Shown here piece by piece: positions 15,031 through 24,005 of a DNA stretch of 64,000 nt (position 1 is the first letter of the stretch; each line of letters begins with the position of its first letter). Position numbers and translations under genes: made by a program. The DNA comes from JAAXGI01 sp965206975 (lineage in GTDB: Bacteria > Gemmatimonadota > Gemmatimonadetes > Longimicrobiales > Gaopeijiaceae). The stretch is taken from contig OZ242253.1 of the NCBI GenBank assembly GCA_965206975.1, positions 2,294,001 through 2,358,000 of the forward strand, in the 5' to 3' direction. Below the pieces are notes generated by a model that was not told where the DNA came from, ran no database searches, and saw nothing but the letters and a program-made list of their open reading frames with translations.

Positions 15031-17805
15031 ATGCAGGGAGCGTTGTTAGCCTTCCGGACGGCTCTCGGGTGCCTCGCTGCGACGGCTCTGGTCGGCATCC
15101 AGCCCCGGGGCCTAGCGGCCCAGGTGCCGCTGGAGGCAGAGCGTGAGGGTGCGGCTGCCGCGCGTACGACCGCGTCCGAGTACCGGCACGGGAATGCGCC
15201 GCGCGCCCGAGCCGGTCGCGTGATACGCTCGATCTCGGTCGACGGGGTACTCGAGGAGGCGGAGTGGTCCTCGGCGCCCCTGATCGAAGACTTCATCCAG
15301 ACGTTGCCCCTAGAGGGGGAGCCCGCCTCGGAGCGGACCGAGATCCGGATCGTCTACGACGACGATGCGGTGTACGTAGGGGCCGTCCTGAGCGACCGGA
15401 GCCCGGTGACGACGCGGCTGGCCCGAAGGGACGCGGACCTTCAGGACTCGGACGCGTTCATCGTCCTCTTCGACAGCTACCACGATCACGAAACGGCGTA
15501 CCGGTTCTGGACGAACCCGTCGGGTGTGAAGGGAGACGCGATCGTGACGGGGAATGGTACAGGCCGGGGGGATGCCTCGTGGGATCCCGTCTGGGATCTG
15601 GCCACGCAGGTGACGGAGGAGGGCTGGGCGGTAGAGATGCGGATCCCCTTCAGCCAGCTTCGCTTCAGCCCCGATCAGAGCCAGGTGTGGGGTTTTCAGA
15701 TCGAGCGGAACGTCAACCGGCTCCAGGAGAATGCGACCTTCCCCTTCACGCCACTCCTCGAGCGTGCCGGCGTGTCGCGCTTCGCGCACCTCGACGGGAT
15801 CGCGGGGATCGAGCCGGACCGCCGCCTGGAGCTCCTCCCTTATATGGTGGCAAGGGGCGAGTACCTGCAGCTCGAGACGCCCGCGGGGGTGGATTTCACG
15901 AATCCCTACCGGAGCGGATCGGACTACGTGGGGAGCCTCGGGCTCGACCTCAAGTACCGGCTCTCCTCCAACCTTACGCTCGATGGGACGGTGAATCCGG
16001 ACTTCGGCCAGGTGGAACTCGACCCGTCCGTCATCAATCTCACCGCGTTCGAGACCCGATACGCCGAACGGCGCCCCTTCTTCGTCGAGGGGGCCGATAT
16101 CTTCAGCTTCGGGGAAGCCGGACCGATGGGGAGCGTGGGGCGCGGTCCCGAGGTCTTCTACTCGCGCCGCATCGGGCGGGCGCCCAGGGGGGGTGTCCCC
16201 TCGGCGGCGGCCTTCGCCGATGTGCCGAGCGCGACGACGATCGCGGGTGCCACGAAGATCACCGGCCGATTCGGGAACGGATGGTCGCTCGGGATCCTGG
16301 AGGCTGTGACCGCCCGCGAGCGCGCCTCATATGTGGATGGGAGCCGGTTGGGTCACGAGCTGACGGTCGAACCGGCGGCGAACTACTTCGTGGGCCGGCT
16401 GAGGCGGCAGATCCGGGGCGGCCAGACGCGATTCGGGTTCATCGGCACGGCCGTGAACCGGGATGCTCCGGGGAGCGCGCTTGAGGGGAGGCTCCACTCC
16501 TCCGCCTACGCCGGCGGGATCGACTTCGCTCACGAGTCGGCAGATCGCGTCTGGCTTTTCACGGGCGCGCTCTCGGGGACCTACGTCCAGGGCTCGCCGG
16601 AGGCGATCCTTCGCACCCAGCGCTCCTCCACCCGCTACTATCAGCGCCCGGACGCCACGCATCTCGCCCTCGATGCGGCCGCGACCGCGATGTCCGGACT
16701 CTACGCGATGGGATACGTGGGAAAGCAGGCAGGGACCTTCACGATGCGAAACGGTTTCGCCTATATCAGCCCCGGATACGAGGCGAACGACATCGGGTTC
16801 CACACGAACGCGGATCGTATCCTCTTCGATACGCACTATCAGTACAACCACGTCGAGCCGGGACGATGGCTCCGATCGTGGAGGTTCTTCGGTGGACCGG
16901 ACTCGGTCTGGAATACGTCGGGTGACATGATGTTCATGAACGTGAACACTCAGGCGACGGTCGAGTTCCTGAACTACTGGACGACCACCATCCGGCTCCA
17001 GTACGAGCCGTGGACCGAGGATGACCGGCTTACCCGGGGCGGCCCGATCGCGCGGACGCCGAGCCGTTTCTCCAGCCGCGTCAACCTGAATTCGGACAGC
17101 CGCCGGCCCGTCATCGCCCGCGCCAGCTACAACTGGGGGTCGGACGCACGCGGCGGCTGGGATCGGCAGGTGCAGCTGACGCTGAGCGGCCGTTTCGACG
17201 AGATTCTTCAGGTCAACATCGGGCCCACATACTCGTGGGCCCACTCCGCCGCTCAGTACGTCACGGCGATCGCGCCATCGGAACCCTTCCCGGCTCGCTA
17301 CGTCTTTGCGGGGATCGATCGGTCCACGCTCTCTCTCGCGGCGCGGGTCAACATGACCTTCACCCCGGATCTCTCGCTGCAGCTCTACTTGGAACCCTTC
17401 ATCGCCACCGGTGACTACGGTGGACTGAAGGAGTTTCGGGCGCCGGGAACCTTCGACTTCCTCGAGTACGGCGTCGATCGCGGCATGGTCGCGCAGCCCG
17501 AGTCCGGGGCGTACGATGTGGACCCCGACGGTGCCGGTCCCGCCCCGGCCTTCACGGTGTCCGATCGCGACTTCAGCTACCGTAGCTTGCTCGGGAACGC
17601 GGTCCTGCGCTGGGAGTGGAGGCCCGGGTCCACCCTCTTCTTCGTCTGGCAGCAGCGGCGCATCAGCTCGCTCGTAGGGCCGGGCCGCCAGGATGGCCGA
17701 CCGTGGGTGGGGCACTTCGACCTGTACCGGGATGCAGGTGACATATTCGAAGTGGCTCCGGACAACATCTTTATGGTGAAGCTGAACTACTGGCTGAACC
17801 CTTGA
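15031..17805 (+). CDS. DUF5916-type outer-membrane beta-barrel with CBM9-like N-domain
   Basis: The 924-residue protein has a signal peptide ending near LAA-Q (residue 30). A CBM9-like sandwich follows at about 60-250 (ISVDGVLEEAEWSSAPLI, TEIRIVYDDDAVYVGAVLSD, WAVEMRIPFSQLRF). A long beta-barrel of the DUF5916 type then contains the segments LDGTVNPDFGQVELDPSVINLTAFE... and ERRPFFVEGADIF, which are hallmarks of the family. It ends in NIFMVKLNYWLNP. Family members are abundant in Bacteroidota, Gemmatimonadota and relatives and are presumed outer-membrane proteins linked to glycan or peptide use; no activity is established. The spacing to the downstream MATE gene is 102 bp. Confidence 0.9.
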   Translation: MQGALLAFRTALGCLAATALVGIQPRGLAAQVPLEAEREGAAAARTTASEYRHGNAPRARAGRVIRSISVDGVLEEAEWSSAPLIEDFIQTLPLEGEPASERTEIRIVYDDDAVYVGAVLSDRSPVTTRLARRDADLQDSDAFIVLFDSYHDHETAYRFWTNPSGVKGDAIVTGNGTGRGDASWDPVWDLATQVTEEGWAVEMRIPFSQLRFSPDQSQVWGFQIERNVNRLQENATFPFTPLLERAGVSRFAHLDGIAGIEPDRRLELLPYMVARGEYLQLETPAGVDFTNPYRSGSDYVGSLGLDLKYRLSSNLTLDGTVNPDFGQVELDPSVINLTAFETRYAERRPFFVEGADIFSFGEAGPMGSVGRGPEVFYSRRIGRAPRGGVPSAAAFADVPSATTIAGATKITGRFGNGWSLGILEAVTARERASYVDGSRLGHELTVEPAANYFVGRLRRQIRGGQTRFGFIGTAVNRDAPGSALEGRLHSSAYAGGIDFAHESADRVWLFTGALSGTYVQGSPEAILRTQRSSTRYYQRPDATHLALDAAATAMSGLYAMGYVGKQAGTFTMRNGFAYISPGYEANDIGFHTNADRILFDTHYQYNHVEPGRWLRSWRFFGGPDSVWNTSGDMMFMNVNTQATVEFLNYWTTTIRLQYEPWTEDDRLTRGGPIARTPSRFSSRVNLNSDSRRPVIARASYNWGSDARGGWDRQVQLTLSGRFDEILQVNIGPTYSWAHSAAQYVTAIAPSEPFPARYVFAGIDRSTLSLAARVNMTFTPDLSLQLYLEPFIATGDYGGLKEFRAPGTFDFLEYGVDRGMVAQPESGAYDVDPDGAGPAPAFTVSDRDFSYRSLLGNAVLRWEWRPGSTLFFVWQQRRISSLVGPGRQDGRPWVGHFDLYRDAGDIFEVAPDNIFMVKLNYWLNP

Positions 17806-17907
17806 TAGCGACGGGGGTCAGCGACGTTTCTCCGCCGCGACGCCACGGCATGCCTTGCGGAGTACAGTCGATCCGAGGATCGGGCGTCGGGCCGGACGTG
17901 CGTCGGG

Positions 17908-19338
17908 GTGGCTGAAACGGCCATGCCTCCACCACCCCGGGCCAAGCGCACGTTCGACCGCTCCATCGTCGAGGGCCCGATCCGCGACGCCGTGTGGAAG
18001 TTGGCTTGGCCCACGATGCTCCAGAACGTGATTGGGGGGCTGCAGGGGATCGTGGATCACGCGATGGTCGGCAACTTCGTGGGATTTCAGGGGAACGCCG
18101 CGATCGGCGTCTCTTGGCAGATCTTCCTCGTCGTCGTGGTCTTCAACAGCGCCCTCTTCACGGGCATGGGCGTGATGGTCGCGCGCTTCGCCGGCGCGAA
18201 TGAGCCTGAGAAGGTAAATCGAACCGTCTATCAGGCCTTTCTGACGGCGGCCGTGATTGCCTTCGTCTTCCTCGCCCCGGTCGGCTATCTCCTCGCCCCG
18301 TACCTCCTCGAACTCGTGAATGCTACGGCTGAGGTTCGAGCCGAGGCGCTGCCCTACCTCCGGATTATGTTCGTCTTCAGCTTCGGGATGCTGATCTTCT
18401 TCATGGTGGGAGGGGCGCTCCGTTCTGCAGGTGACGCGAAAACTCCCCTTCGGCTGGGGATTGCGCTCACGATCCTGAACGTTGTGCTGAACGTGATCTT
18501 CATTCGCGGGCTTGGGCCAATTCCCGGCTTCGGGACGACCGGTGCGGCGATGGGCACCACACTCGCCGGTGCAATCCTCGCCATCTACGCCGTGTATAGG
18601 CTCTTCACGCACGGCTGGGTCATCGGGTTTCACCGGGGGGTCGGGCTCAAGCCGGATTACGAGATCATCCGCTCGCTCTTCCGATTCGGGATCCCGACGG
18701 GGATCCAGGGTGTGGCGATGAACATCGGCGGGGTCGTCATGCTGGGCTTCGTGGGATCCCTTGCGCTCAGCGGCGAGGCCCAGGCCGCGTATTCCGTGGG
18801 CTATACGCAGATCTTCTCGCTGATCACATGGACTTCGGTCGGGCTCATGGGCGCTGCCGTTGCGGTAGCCGGCCAGAACTTGGGTGCAGGTCGGCCGGAT
18901 CGTTCGGTCCAGGGGGTCCACGTGGCCAGCTACCTCGGGCTCGGGGTCGCCGTCGTGGTAGGCGCGGTTTTCCTCCTCGTCCCGAACGTCATCCTCTCGA
19001 TCTTCGGGATGGATGACCCGGCCGTCTACGAGCTGACGGTGGAGCTCCTGGCGTATCTTGCCGTCTCGGGGCTCTTCGTCACCGTCGCGCTCGCCTACAC
19101 CGGGGGCCTGCAGGGTACGGGAGATACGAAGAGCCCGCTCTATATCTCCCTCATCTCCCAACTCATCGTCCCCATCGGGCTCTGCACCGTGCTCCAGCTT
19201 ACCCGCGGGCTCGAGGCCCGCGACATCTGGTTCGCGATCGTACTCGGGCATATCACGCGGGCGGTCCTAAGCATGCTCCGCTTCCGGCAGGCGAAGTGGC
19301 GCGACATAAAGGTGGAAATCGGGCCCGCGCGGGCGTGA
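17908..19338 (+). CDS. MATE-family efflux transporter
   Basis: This gene of 476 codons encodes about twelve hydrophobic segments arranged as two similar halves, as in MATE exporters that use H+ or Na+ gradients to expel cationic drugs and metabolites. Typical sequence includes AWPTMLQNVIGGLQGIVDHAMVG in the first helix pair, GALRSAGDAKTPLRLG after helix 5, and GGLQGTGDTKSPLYISLISQ in the second half. The start is either the GTG at 17908 or an ATG at 17923; neither has a strong ribosome site. It stands alone, so its substrate cannot be inferred. Confidence 0.92.
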   Translation: MAETAMPPPPRAKRTFDRSIVEGPIRDAVWKLAWPTMLQNVIGGLQGIVDHAMVGNFVGFQGNAAIGVSWQIFLVVVVFNSALFTGMGVMVARFAGANEPEKVNRTVYQAFLTAAVIAFVFLAPVGYLLAPYLLELVNATAEVRAEALPYLRIMFVFSFGMLIFFMVGGALRSAGDAKTPLRLGIALTILNVVLNVIFIRGLGPIPGFGTTGAAMGTTLAGAILAIYAVYRLFTHGWVIGFHRGVGLKPDYEIIRSLFRFGIPTGIQGVAMNIGGVVMLGFVGSLALSGEAQAAYSVGYTQIFSLITWTSVGLMGAAVAVAGQNLGAGRPDRSVQGVHVASYLGLGVAVVVGAVFLLVPNVILSIFGMDDPAVYELTVELLAYLAVSGLFVTVALAYTGGLQGTGDTKSPLYISLISQLIVPIGLCTVLQLTRGLEARDIWFAIVLGHITRAVLSMLRFRQAKWRDIKVEIGPARA

Positions 19339-19557
19339 ACCCGAGTCGTACGGGGCGCCATCCGCGACACTCCCCTTTGCCGGTCGGCGGGTGGGAGCGG
19401 CCGAGCGACGGGATCTCGAGTGTCAGCCGCTGACGGTGATCGTGTCAGGGATTTTTCCGGTGGGCCGGGACCGGAAGGTCGGCGGGCCCGACGCTCGCGC
19501 CGGACCCGCCGGCGTACGACATGGCACGACGCCCCGGAGGGTGTTCTGTCTGCAGCG

Positions 19558-20214
19558 CTACTCTTCGGAGCCCGCGAAGCAGTAGAAGATGCCGTCCCCG
19601 CCGGTGCCGCGCAGGTCTTCCTGGCTGCACCCCTGCGTGCCGTGTGCGGAGTTCCACGAAGTCGGGTTCGCGCCCCCACCCGTGCGATCGAAATGGCCTA
19701 CGAGAGCGCTCCCCTCCCCGCCGCTCGTCCAATTGCCGCACGTCGTGTCCTCGCTCCCGGGCGCGAGCGTACCGTCGAGCTGGGCGCCGGTGAGCACATC
19801 GTGGCGATTCGGTGTGTCTCCGCGGCCGAAGATGATGTTCCCCTGCTCGCTCAGCTGGGTCTCTTTCGTGAGGTTGTTCTCGCCGTGCAGCTCTTCGAGA
19901 TCCTCTGCGATCATCACGCCTTCATAGTTGTACCAGGGCCCTGAGCCGATACGGTCGCGCGCATTGACCGCAGACTGACTGCCACTCGCCTGCTGGCTCA
20001 GGTAGGCTCTCCAAGTCTTGTCGCCCATGCCGACAGCGAAGGCGAGGTGTTCGCACCAGGCGTCTGCTCCGTCCAGGCCGCCCAGATCGGCTCCGGTCCC
20101 CGGACCCACGCTCGTCATGAAGAAGTTCATCCTTGCGTCCTGCGCACTTGCGGTGCCTGCAGCGAGGACAGCGAGCGCGATAGCGAGCCCTAGGGATGGG
20201 GCAGCACGAGTCAT
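19558..20214 (-). CDS. Secreted cysteine-bearing lectin-like protein
   Basis: The protein has 218 residues, preceded by a very strong AGGAGGAG ribosome site. Signal peptide cleavage is near ASA-Q (residue 24). The mature part opens with FFMTSVGPGTGADLGGLDGA followed by WCEHLA and contains exactly four cysteines (54, 159, 196, 212), probably two disulfides. The motifs FFMTSVGPG, LGGLDGADAWC and TWRAYLS, and a CFA tail, resemble the secreted C-type-lectin/endostatin-like fold family (DUF1554-like). Ligand unknown. It diverges from the beta-lactamase-fold gene across a 431-bp gap and converges on the MATE gene. The strong ribosome site suggests abundant synthesis. Family assignment is by recall and moderate in certainty. 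Confidence 0.8.
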   Translation of the reverse strand: MTRAAPSLGLAIALAVLAAGTASAQDARMNFFMTSVGPGTGADLGGLDGADAWCEHLAFAVGMGDKTWRAYLSQQASGSQSAVNARDRIGSGPWYNYEGVMIAEDLEELHGENNLTKETQLSEQGNIIFGRGDTPNRHDVLTGAQLDGTLAPGSEDTTCGNWTSGGEGSALVGHFDRTGGGANPTSWNSAHGTQGCSQEDLRGTGGDGIFYCFAGSEE

Positions 20215-20645
20215 GAATTCTCCTCCTGGTAGGTTACAGGTCGGCCTGACGCCGTCGAGGCTGTCGGTCAGGCTCCGGAATGCACCGGAATCTTACCCTG
20301 ATCAGGGGGCATCGTCGAGAGTGTTGCGGCCGCTGCCCCCTGGCCCTTCCTCCCCGGCGCGATGGGTAGCGGGCGTGCCGGGGCCCTCTTGAGCTCGGGG
20401 CGGGGGCGGACAAGCCCCACCCGCGCTAGGCGCTGCTTCGGGAGCTTGTGCCGGGTGACGCGCCGGCTCATCATCATGCGCAGGGGGGACTTCGGCCGTG
20501 CCCGCTACGCCGCCGCCGGGGGCCCTGCTACCCGGCGCGGCCCGGGACCGTTGATCCGCAGCGTTCGCGCGGCCGATACCGCCACGGGGCGCTCCCGGCT
20601 CCTCCTCGGTGCGAGCGTCCTACCTACCACCAGGGATCTGCGGCA
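20215..20645. other. 431-bp divergent intergenic region, no gene seen
   Basis: This separates the divergent lectin-like and beta-lactamase-fold genes. It is extremely GC-rich from about 20330 to 20620. The ribosome site of the minus-strand gene is at 20222-20230. No promoter hexamers, RNA or repeat were convincing. Confidence 0.35.
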
Positions 20646-21911
20646 ATGATACGAGTGTCTACGCCACGTTTTCCCCTCTCTGCCGTCTCGACCTCGGGGG
20701 CTCTCCTCGTCCTCTGCCTCCTCATCCCGGGCGGGATCCGGGCGGAACAGCTCCTCCCCGGGGTTCGGCCCTCGGCAGCCGGGTTCGCGCCGGAGGGCCT
20801 GGACCGAGTGACCCGGTTGATGTCGGAATTCGTGGAGGAGGGCAAGATCGCCGGCGCGGTTGGGGGGATCGCACGGCGGGGCCAGCTCGTCTACCTCGAA
20901 GCCGTAGGCTACCAAGACCTAGAAACCCGGTCTCCGATGACCGAGAACTCGCTCTTTCGGATCTATTCGATGACGCGCGCGGTTACGGCCGTCGCTGTCA
21001 TGATCCTAGAAGAAGAGGGGCGTCTCGACCTGGACGACCCGGTCTCTCGCTACCTGCCCGCCTTCACGGACGTCCGGGTGCTCGATGCGGCGACCGCCGC
21101 GCCGCGCGAGCCCCGGCGTGCCGTGACGATCCGGGACCTCCTTCTCTTCACCTCAGGCGTGAACTCGCGAAGTTCGGCTGCGTATCGGGAGGCCGGGGTC
21201 CGCTCCCGGTCGATCCCTCTCTCTCGCCTCGTGCGGAATGTCGTGGGTGTCCCCCTCATGGAGGATCCGGGGACCCGGTATCGCTACGGCGTGGCCACGA
21301 CCGTGGCGGGGGCCGTCGTCGAGGCTGCCTCCGGGCAACGATTCGATCGGTTCTTGCGCGAGAGAGTGCTCGACCCCATGGGGATGACCGAGACGGTCTT
21401 TTGGGCGGATCCGGATAGGAGGGGCCGGCTCACAACGGTCTATCGCCAGACGGAAGGCGGCGGGCTCGAGCCTTACCAGATCGAGACGCTTCCCTTCACC
21501 GAGGAGCCGGTCTTGCTCGAAGGAGGGGTAGGACTTCTCTCGACGGTGCCCGATTTCATGCGGTTCGCCCAGATGCTGGCGAATGGGGGCGAGTTCGCGG
21601 GCGTCCGGATCCTCGAGACAGAGACGGTTGCAAGGATGACGGCGAACGGACTCTCGGGTGCGGTCCTCGAGACCCGGAGGGGGGGAATGGGGTGGGGGCT
21701 TGCGAATGTCAGCGTCGTGCTCGATCCCAGCTCCGTAGCGTATCCGAGTTCGGTGGGAGAGTTCGGGTGGGACGGGAGCGCCGGGACGATCTTCTGGATC
21801 AATCCGGAGGAGGAGCTCGTGATCGTTCTGATGTGGCAGAGCTCGCCCGCGAACCCCGAGTCGCTCCGGCAACAGATCAAGACTCTCATCCACGACGCGA
21901 TCCTCGACTGA
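20646..21911 (+). CDS. Beta-lactamase/transpeptidase-fold serine hydrolase with altered SxxK motif
   Basis: The ATG at 20646 gives 421 residues with a signal peptide (about residues 1-36). The protein has the layout of class C beta-lactamase-like esterases: LYLEAVGYQDLETRSPMTENSLF before the active site, IRDLLLFTSG, GTRYRYGVATTVAGAVVEAASG (the Tyr-motif region, Tyr212/Tyr214), LDPMGMTETVF and a C-terminal GEFGWDGSAGTIFWINPE sheet. At the nucleophile it reads S108-M-T-R111, where family members have S-x-x-K. The general-base lysine is therefore replaced by arginine (codon CGC). The enzyme may be inactive, altered in mechanism or a binding protein. Real substrates of this family are often esters or D-amino peptides rather than antibiotics. 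Confidence 0.88.
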   Translation: MIRVSTPRFPLSAVSTSGALLVLCLLIPGGIRAEQLLPGVRPSAAGFAPEGLDRVTRLMSEFVEEGKIAGAVGGIARRGQLVYLEAVGYQDLETRSPMTENSLFRIYSMTRAVTAVAVMILEEEGRLDLDDPVSRYLPAFTDVRVLDAATAAPREPRRAVTIRDLLLFTSGVNSRSSAAYREAGVRSRSIPLSRLVRNVVGVPLMEDPGTRYRYGVATTVAGAVVEAASGQRFDRFLRERVLDPMGMTETVFWADPDRRGRLTTVYRQTEGGGLEPYQIETLPFTEEPVLLEGGVGLLSTVPDFMRFAQMLANGGEFAGVRILETETVARMTANGLSGAVLETRRGGMGWGLANVSVVLDPSSVAYPSSVGEFGWDGSAGTIFWINPEEELVIVLMWQSSPANPESLRQQIKTLIHDAILD

Positions 21912-22026
21912 GCGGTCCTCCCGTCAAACTCGACCTCCAACGCTCTCGGGAGCGAGTGGCGCTCCGCTTGTCGAACTGCGGAGCCGCTCCGAGTCGCTCG
22001 GAGTTCCCGTCCGAAGGTGAGGAAGA

Positions 22027-22878
22027 ATGTCGCGTATCCTGATCGCCGGATGCGGCTATGTGGGCACGGAGCTCGGCCTGCGTCTTGCCAAGGCCGGGCA
22101 CGAGGTGTGGGGTCTCAGGAGGGATCCGAGGACGCTCCCCTCTGCGATACGACCCGTCGCCGCAGATCTCCTGGCTCCCCTCCACGATATCGACCTTCCG
22201 CACGTGGATCGGGTGGTCTACGCGGCCTCCGCCGACGCTTCGACCGCGGAGCGCTACCGGGATGTGTACGTGATCGGGGTGAGAAACCTCCTCGCAGCGC
22301 TCGAGACGCCCAACCGTCCACCGGCGCGCGTCTTCTACCTCTCGAGCACAGCGGTATACGGAGATACGGCGGGAGGCTGGGTCGACGAAGGGACGGAACC
22401 CGCACCGGAGGACTTTCGAGGCGCCGCGGTCCTGCGCGGAGAGGCGCTCGTTCGTAGTGCCGACAAGCCCGGCGTATGCGTGCGGCTCGGCGGGATTTAC
22501 GGGCCGGGCCGAACCCGGCTCATCGATCGGGCGCGGAGCGGGGATCTCCGTTGCCCACCTGGTGGACCCGTCTGGTCGAACCGGATCCACAGGGACGATG
22601 CGGCCGGTTCCCTTGAACACCTCCTGTTTCTCGATGACCCCGAACCCGCCTATCTCGCGGTCGACAACGAGCCGGCGCCGCTCTGCGAGGTGTACCGCTA
22701 CGTGGCCGCTCTGGTGAGAGGCGCGGAGCCAGGCGTCGATCCTTCGGTGAAGAGGACCCGCTCCAACAAGCGCTGCTCAAACGAGCGTCTCGCGACCTCC
22801 GGCTACGCGTTCAGCTACCCGACGTACCGGGAGGGTTACCGTGCGCTTGCAGGCGGCGAGGCAGCGGGTGTCGCCTAG
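22027..22878 (+). CDS. YeeZ-like SDR-family nucleoside-diphosphate-sugar epimerase-fold protein
   Basis: This 283-residue protein has an N-terminal Rossmann glycine motif (ILIAGCGYVGTELGLRLAKAGHEV), the SDR segment VFYLSSTAVYGD, and RLGGIYGPGR after the active-site region. Its tail (SNKRCSNERL followed by TSGYAFSYPTYREGY) is characteristic of the E. coli YeeZ-type branch. That branch binds NAD(P) but lacks a proven substrate; the classical Y-x-x-x-K lysine is not obvious here. Its stop codon TAG shares a CTAG palindrome with the stop of the convergent ABC gene. Confidence 0.85.
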   Translation: MSRILIAGCGYVGTELGLRLAKAGHEVWGLRRDPRTLPSAIRPVAADLLAPLHDIDLPHVDRVVYAASADASTAERYRDVYVIGVRNLLAALETPNRPPARVFYLSSTAVYGDTAGGWVDEGTEPAPEDFRGAAVLRGEALVRSADKPGVCVRLGGIYGPGRTRLIDRARSGDLRCPPGGPVWSNRIHRDDAAGSLEHLLFLDDPEPAYLAVDNEPAPLCEVYRYVAALVRGAEPGVDPSVKRTRSNKRCSNERLATSGYAFSYPTYREGYRALAGGEAAGVA

Positions 22879-24005
22879 GTATCCGTCGCCGAGCCGACCG
22901 CCGCCGGCATGGAGAAGTTGAGGGTCGCGCACGCATTCCTCACGACGGAGGCGAACTCGGGGACGATTCGAAAGCTCAACTCCTCGCCAACCTGGTAGTG
23001 ACGCGAGGGTGGGAGGTGGACGATCAGGTGCCGGTCTCCACCGTGGTCCGAGGGCATCGCCACCTCGGCCTCGATGCGGGCCCCCGTATACGTTGTCGAG
23101 AGGATCCTCCCGCGGAGCACTCCCTCGGACTCCCCGCAGGTCTCGAATCCGTCCGGACGCACCGCTACCATGACGTCGCTCCCGCTCGCAAATCCCAGGC
23201 GGTCCACGCGGCAGAAGGAGCCGAAGTCCGTGAGGACGCACCCGTGTTCCCCTTGGACGATGCCCCTGAGCAGGTTCGTTCGCCCGACGAACGTTGCCAC
23301 GAAGACGGATTCCGGGTGCTTGTAGATCTCTCGGGGAGTGCCGATCTGTTCCACGCTCCCCTGGTTCATCACAACCACCCGGTCCGAGATCGCGAGGGCA
23401 TCCCTCTGGTCATGGCTTACCAAGACGCAGGTGACGCCGGCCTGCCTGAGGATGCTCACGACTTCATCGCGAACCTGATTTCGGAGATGGGCGTCTAGAT
23501 TCGAGAACGGCTCGTCCATCAGGACGACGACGGGCTCCGGAGCGAGCGCCCTCGCGAGCGAGACTCGTTGCTGCTGACCTCCGGACAGTTCGTGGGGGTA
23601 GCGGTCGTAGCAGGCCGAGAGGTCGAGGCTCCCGAGAATCTCCCGGGCCCGTGTCGCACGATCGGCCCGGGCCATCCCGTCGAGGCCGAACGTTACGTTC
23701 TCTCCCACTGTGAGGTGTGGGAAGAGGGCGTAGTCCTGAAACACCATGCCGACCCCCCGCTTCTCGGGCGGGACCCAGCATGCGGCTGCGGCCACCTCCC
23801 TCCCCCCGATGGAGATCCTGCCCCGGTCTGGGACCTCGAATCCCGCGACCAGGCGGAGCGTCGTCGTCTTCCCGCAGCCGGAGGGTCCGAGGACCGTCAG
23901 GATCTCGCCCTCCCGGACGTCAAGGGAGACATCGACGAGAGCCCGAACCGGACCGGGCCTGTAGCTCTTGCTGACGCCGTCGAGTTGTATGACTGGGGCA
24001 GTCAA
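22875..24005 (-). CDS. Fe(III)-type ABC transporter ATP-binding protein (FbpC-like)
   Basis: The 376-residue ATPase has Walker A GPSGCGKTT (about 40-48), a Q-loop (FQDYALFPHLTV), signature LSGGQQQR, Walker B VVVLMDEPFSNLD and an H-loop SHD. A C-terminal regulatory TOBE-like domain follows from about 240. The sequence style (FQDYALFPHLTVGENV) places it in the spermidine/iron/sulfate importer class. A Fur-box match 18 nt upstream argues for ferric iron. The start is TTG at 24005: an in-frame TGA at 24030-24032 excludes anything further upstream, and no ATG or GTG exists between. No permease or binding-protein gene lies in the window, so partners must be elsewhere. It ends by overlapping the convergent SDR gene by 4 bp. 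Confidence 0.9.
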   Translation of the reverse strand: MTAPVIQLDGVSKSYRPGPVRALVDVSLDVREGEILTVLGPSGCGKTTTLRLVAGFEVPDRGRISIGGREVAAAACWVPPEKRGVGMVFQDYALFPHLTVGENVTFGLDGMARADRATRAREILGSLDLSACYDRYPHELSGGQQQRVSLARALAPEPVVVLMDEPFSNLDAHLRNQVRDEVVSILRQAGVTCVLVSHDQRDALAISDRVVVMNQGSVEQIGTPREIYKHPESVFVATFVGRTNLLRGIVQGEHGCVLTDFGSFCRVDRLGFASGSDVMVAVRPDGFETCGESEGVLRGRILSTTYTGARIEAEVAMPSDHGGDRHLIVHLPPSRHYQVGEELSFRIVPEFASVVRNACATLNFSMPAAVGSATDT

